Assembly: GCA_016200955.1 (NCBI GenBank)
Contig: JACQDU010000635.1
Coordinates: forward strand, 1-15,859
Reading direction: 5' to 3'
Length of the DNA: 15,859 nucleotides
DNA from: a bacterium
Lineage (GTDB): Bacteria; Planctomycetota; J058; JACQDU01
Shown: positions 15,661 through 15,859 of the stretch, one piece after another
Layout of the letters: the number at the start of each line of letters is the position of its first letter
Position numbering within the stretch: position 1 is the first letter of the stretch
The notes under the pieces: model-generated
Database searches by the model: none
The model's input: only the letters and a program-made list of their open reading frames with translations
What the model was told of the DNA's origin: nothing
Position numbers and translations under genes: made by a program

Positions 15661-15859
15661 TCACTCCTCGAGAGCGAACCGGAGGACGACTCCTCTCTCG
15701 GTGCCCACGACGAACGAGCGCGCGTCCACGAAAGCGCACGCACGAGCGGCGTCGTCGCCCGACGAGAGGTCGATGCGATCGACCGTCTCTCCCGAGAGGT
15801 CGAAGATCCTGACCGAGCGATCCGCGCTCGTCGCGAGGATCCTCCTCCCGTCGGGCGAG
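15661..15859 (-). CDS. WD40 repeat protein (partial, C-terminal 65 residues)
   Basis: The last 65 codons of a minus-strand gene that enters from beyond the window. It opens with SPDGRRILATSADRSVRIFD, a standard WD40 repeat, and then a final weaker blade (AFVDARSFVVGTERGVVLRFALEE) before TGA at 15661-15663. It is convergent with the sialidase-like gene, 15 bases away, with no hairpin between them. It is a separate gene from the complete WD40 protein at 10903-11763, though the repeats are of the same kind. The upstream part may carry other domains, such as a kinase, that cannot be seen here. Confidence 0.85.
   Translation of the reverse strand, partial: SPDGRRILATSADRSVRIFDLSGETVDRIDLSSGDDAARACAFVDARSFVVGTERGVVLRFALEE

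Overview
The window is very GC-rich and gene-dense. Its genes encode FHA domains, a Ser/Thr kinase-like protein, two sigma-54 activators, WD40 propellers, a membrane protein with a TPR tail and a sialidase-like secreted protein. This mix suggests an environmental bacterium of the Acidobacteriota, Planctomycetota, Myxococcota or Eisenbacteria type. No rRNA or marker gene is present, so the phylum is an inference and stays open. No tRNA, rRNA, insertion sequence or CRISPR array was seen.

Layout. (1) 1-2327 is a cell-surface glycan block: a SAM methyltransferase (cut by the window edge) coupled to a WbqC-like protein on the minus strand, and a divergent PIG-L type deacetylase on the plus strand. 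(2) 2437-6000 is a tight minus-strand operon: FHA protein, processive family 2 glycosyltransferase, and a membrane-anchored kinase-like protein that has lost the DFG aspartate. It looks like a phospho-signalling-controlled polysaccharide synthase. (3) 6001-6477 is a divergent regulatory region with a candidate sigma-54 promoter facing the FHA operon and three inverted repeats further upstream. (4) 6478-8702 encodes an NtrC-type response regulator and a soluble histidine kinase that overlap by ATGA. (5) 8752-10902 encodes a TMTC-like multi-pass protein with a TPR tail, probably translated from a leaderless mRNA. (6) 10903-11763 is a seven-bladed WD40 protein on the minus strand. (7) 11903-14470 is an FHA-GGDEF-GAF-sigma54-Fis regulator on the minus strand. 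(8) 14545-15645 is a secreted sialidase/BNR-like protein read through an in-frame TGA. (9) 15661-15859 is the end of another WD40 protein on the minus strand.

Main discovery: the sialidase-like gene has one in-frame TGA (15292-15294). The reading frame and protein family continue directly after it in a 'xPMDGG' motif, where I recall relatives having Cys. Eleven bases after the TGA a perfect 6-bp stem closes a GGUC loop. That loop sequence and spacing match the E. coli fdhF SECIS element almost exactly. I therefore annotate a candidate new selenoprotein, with Sec at residue 250, rather than two genes or a pseudogene.

A second hypothesis joins regions 2-4. The NtrC-type regulator may bind the dyads at about 6223-6355 and switch on the FHA/glycosyltransferase/pseudokinase operon from the sigma-54-like promoter at 6106-6120.
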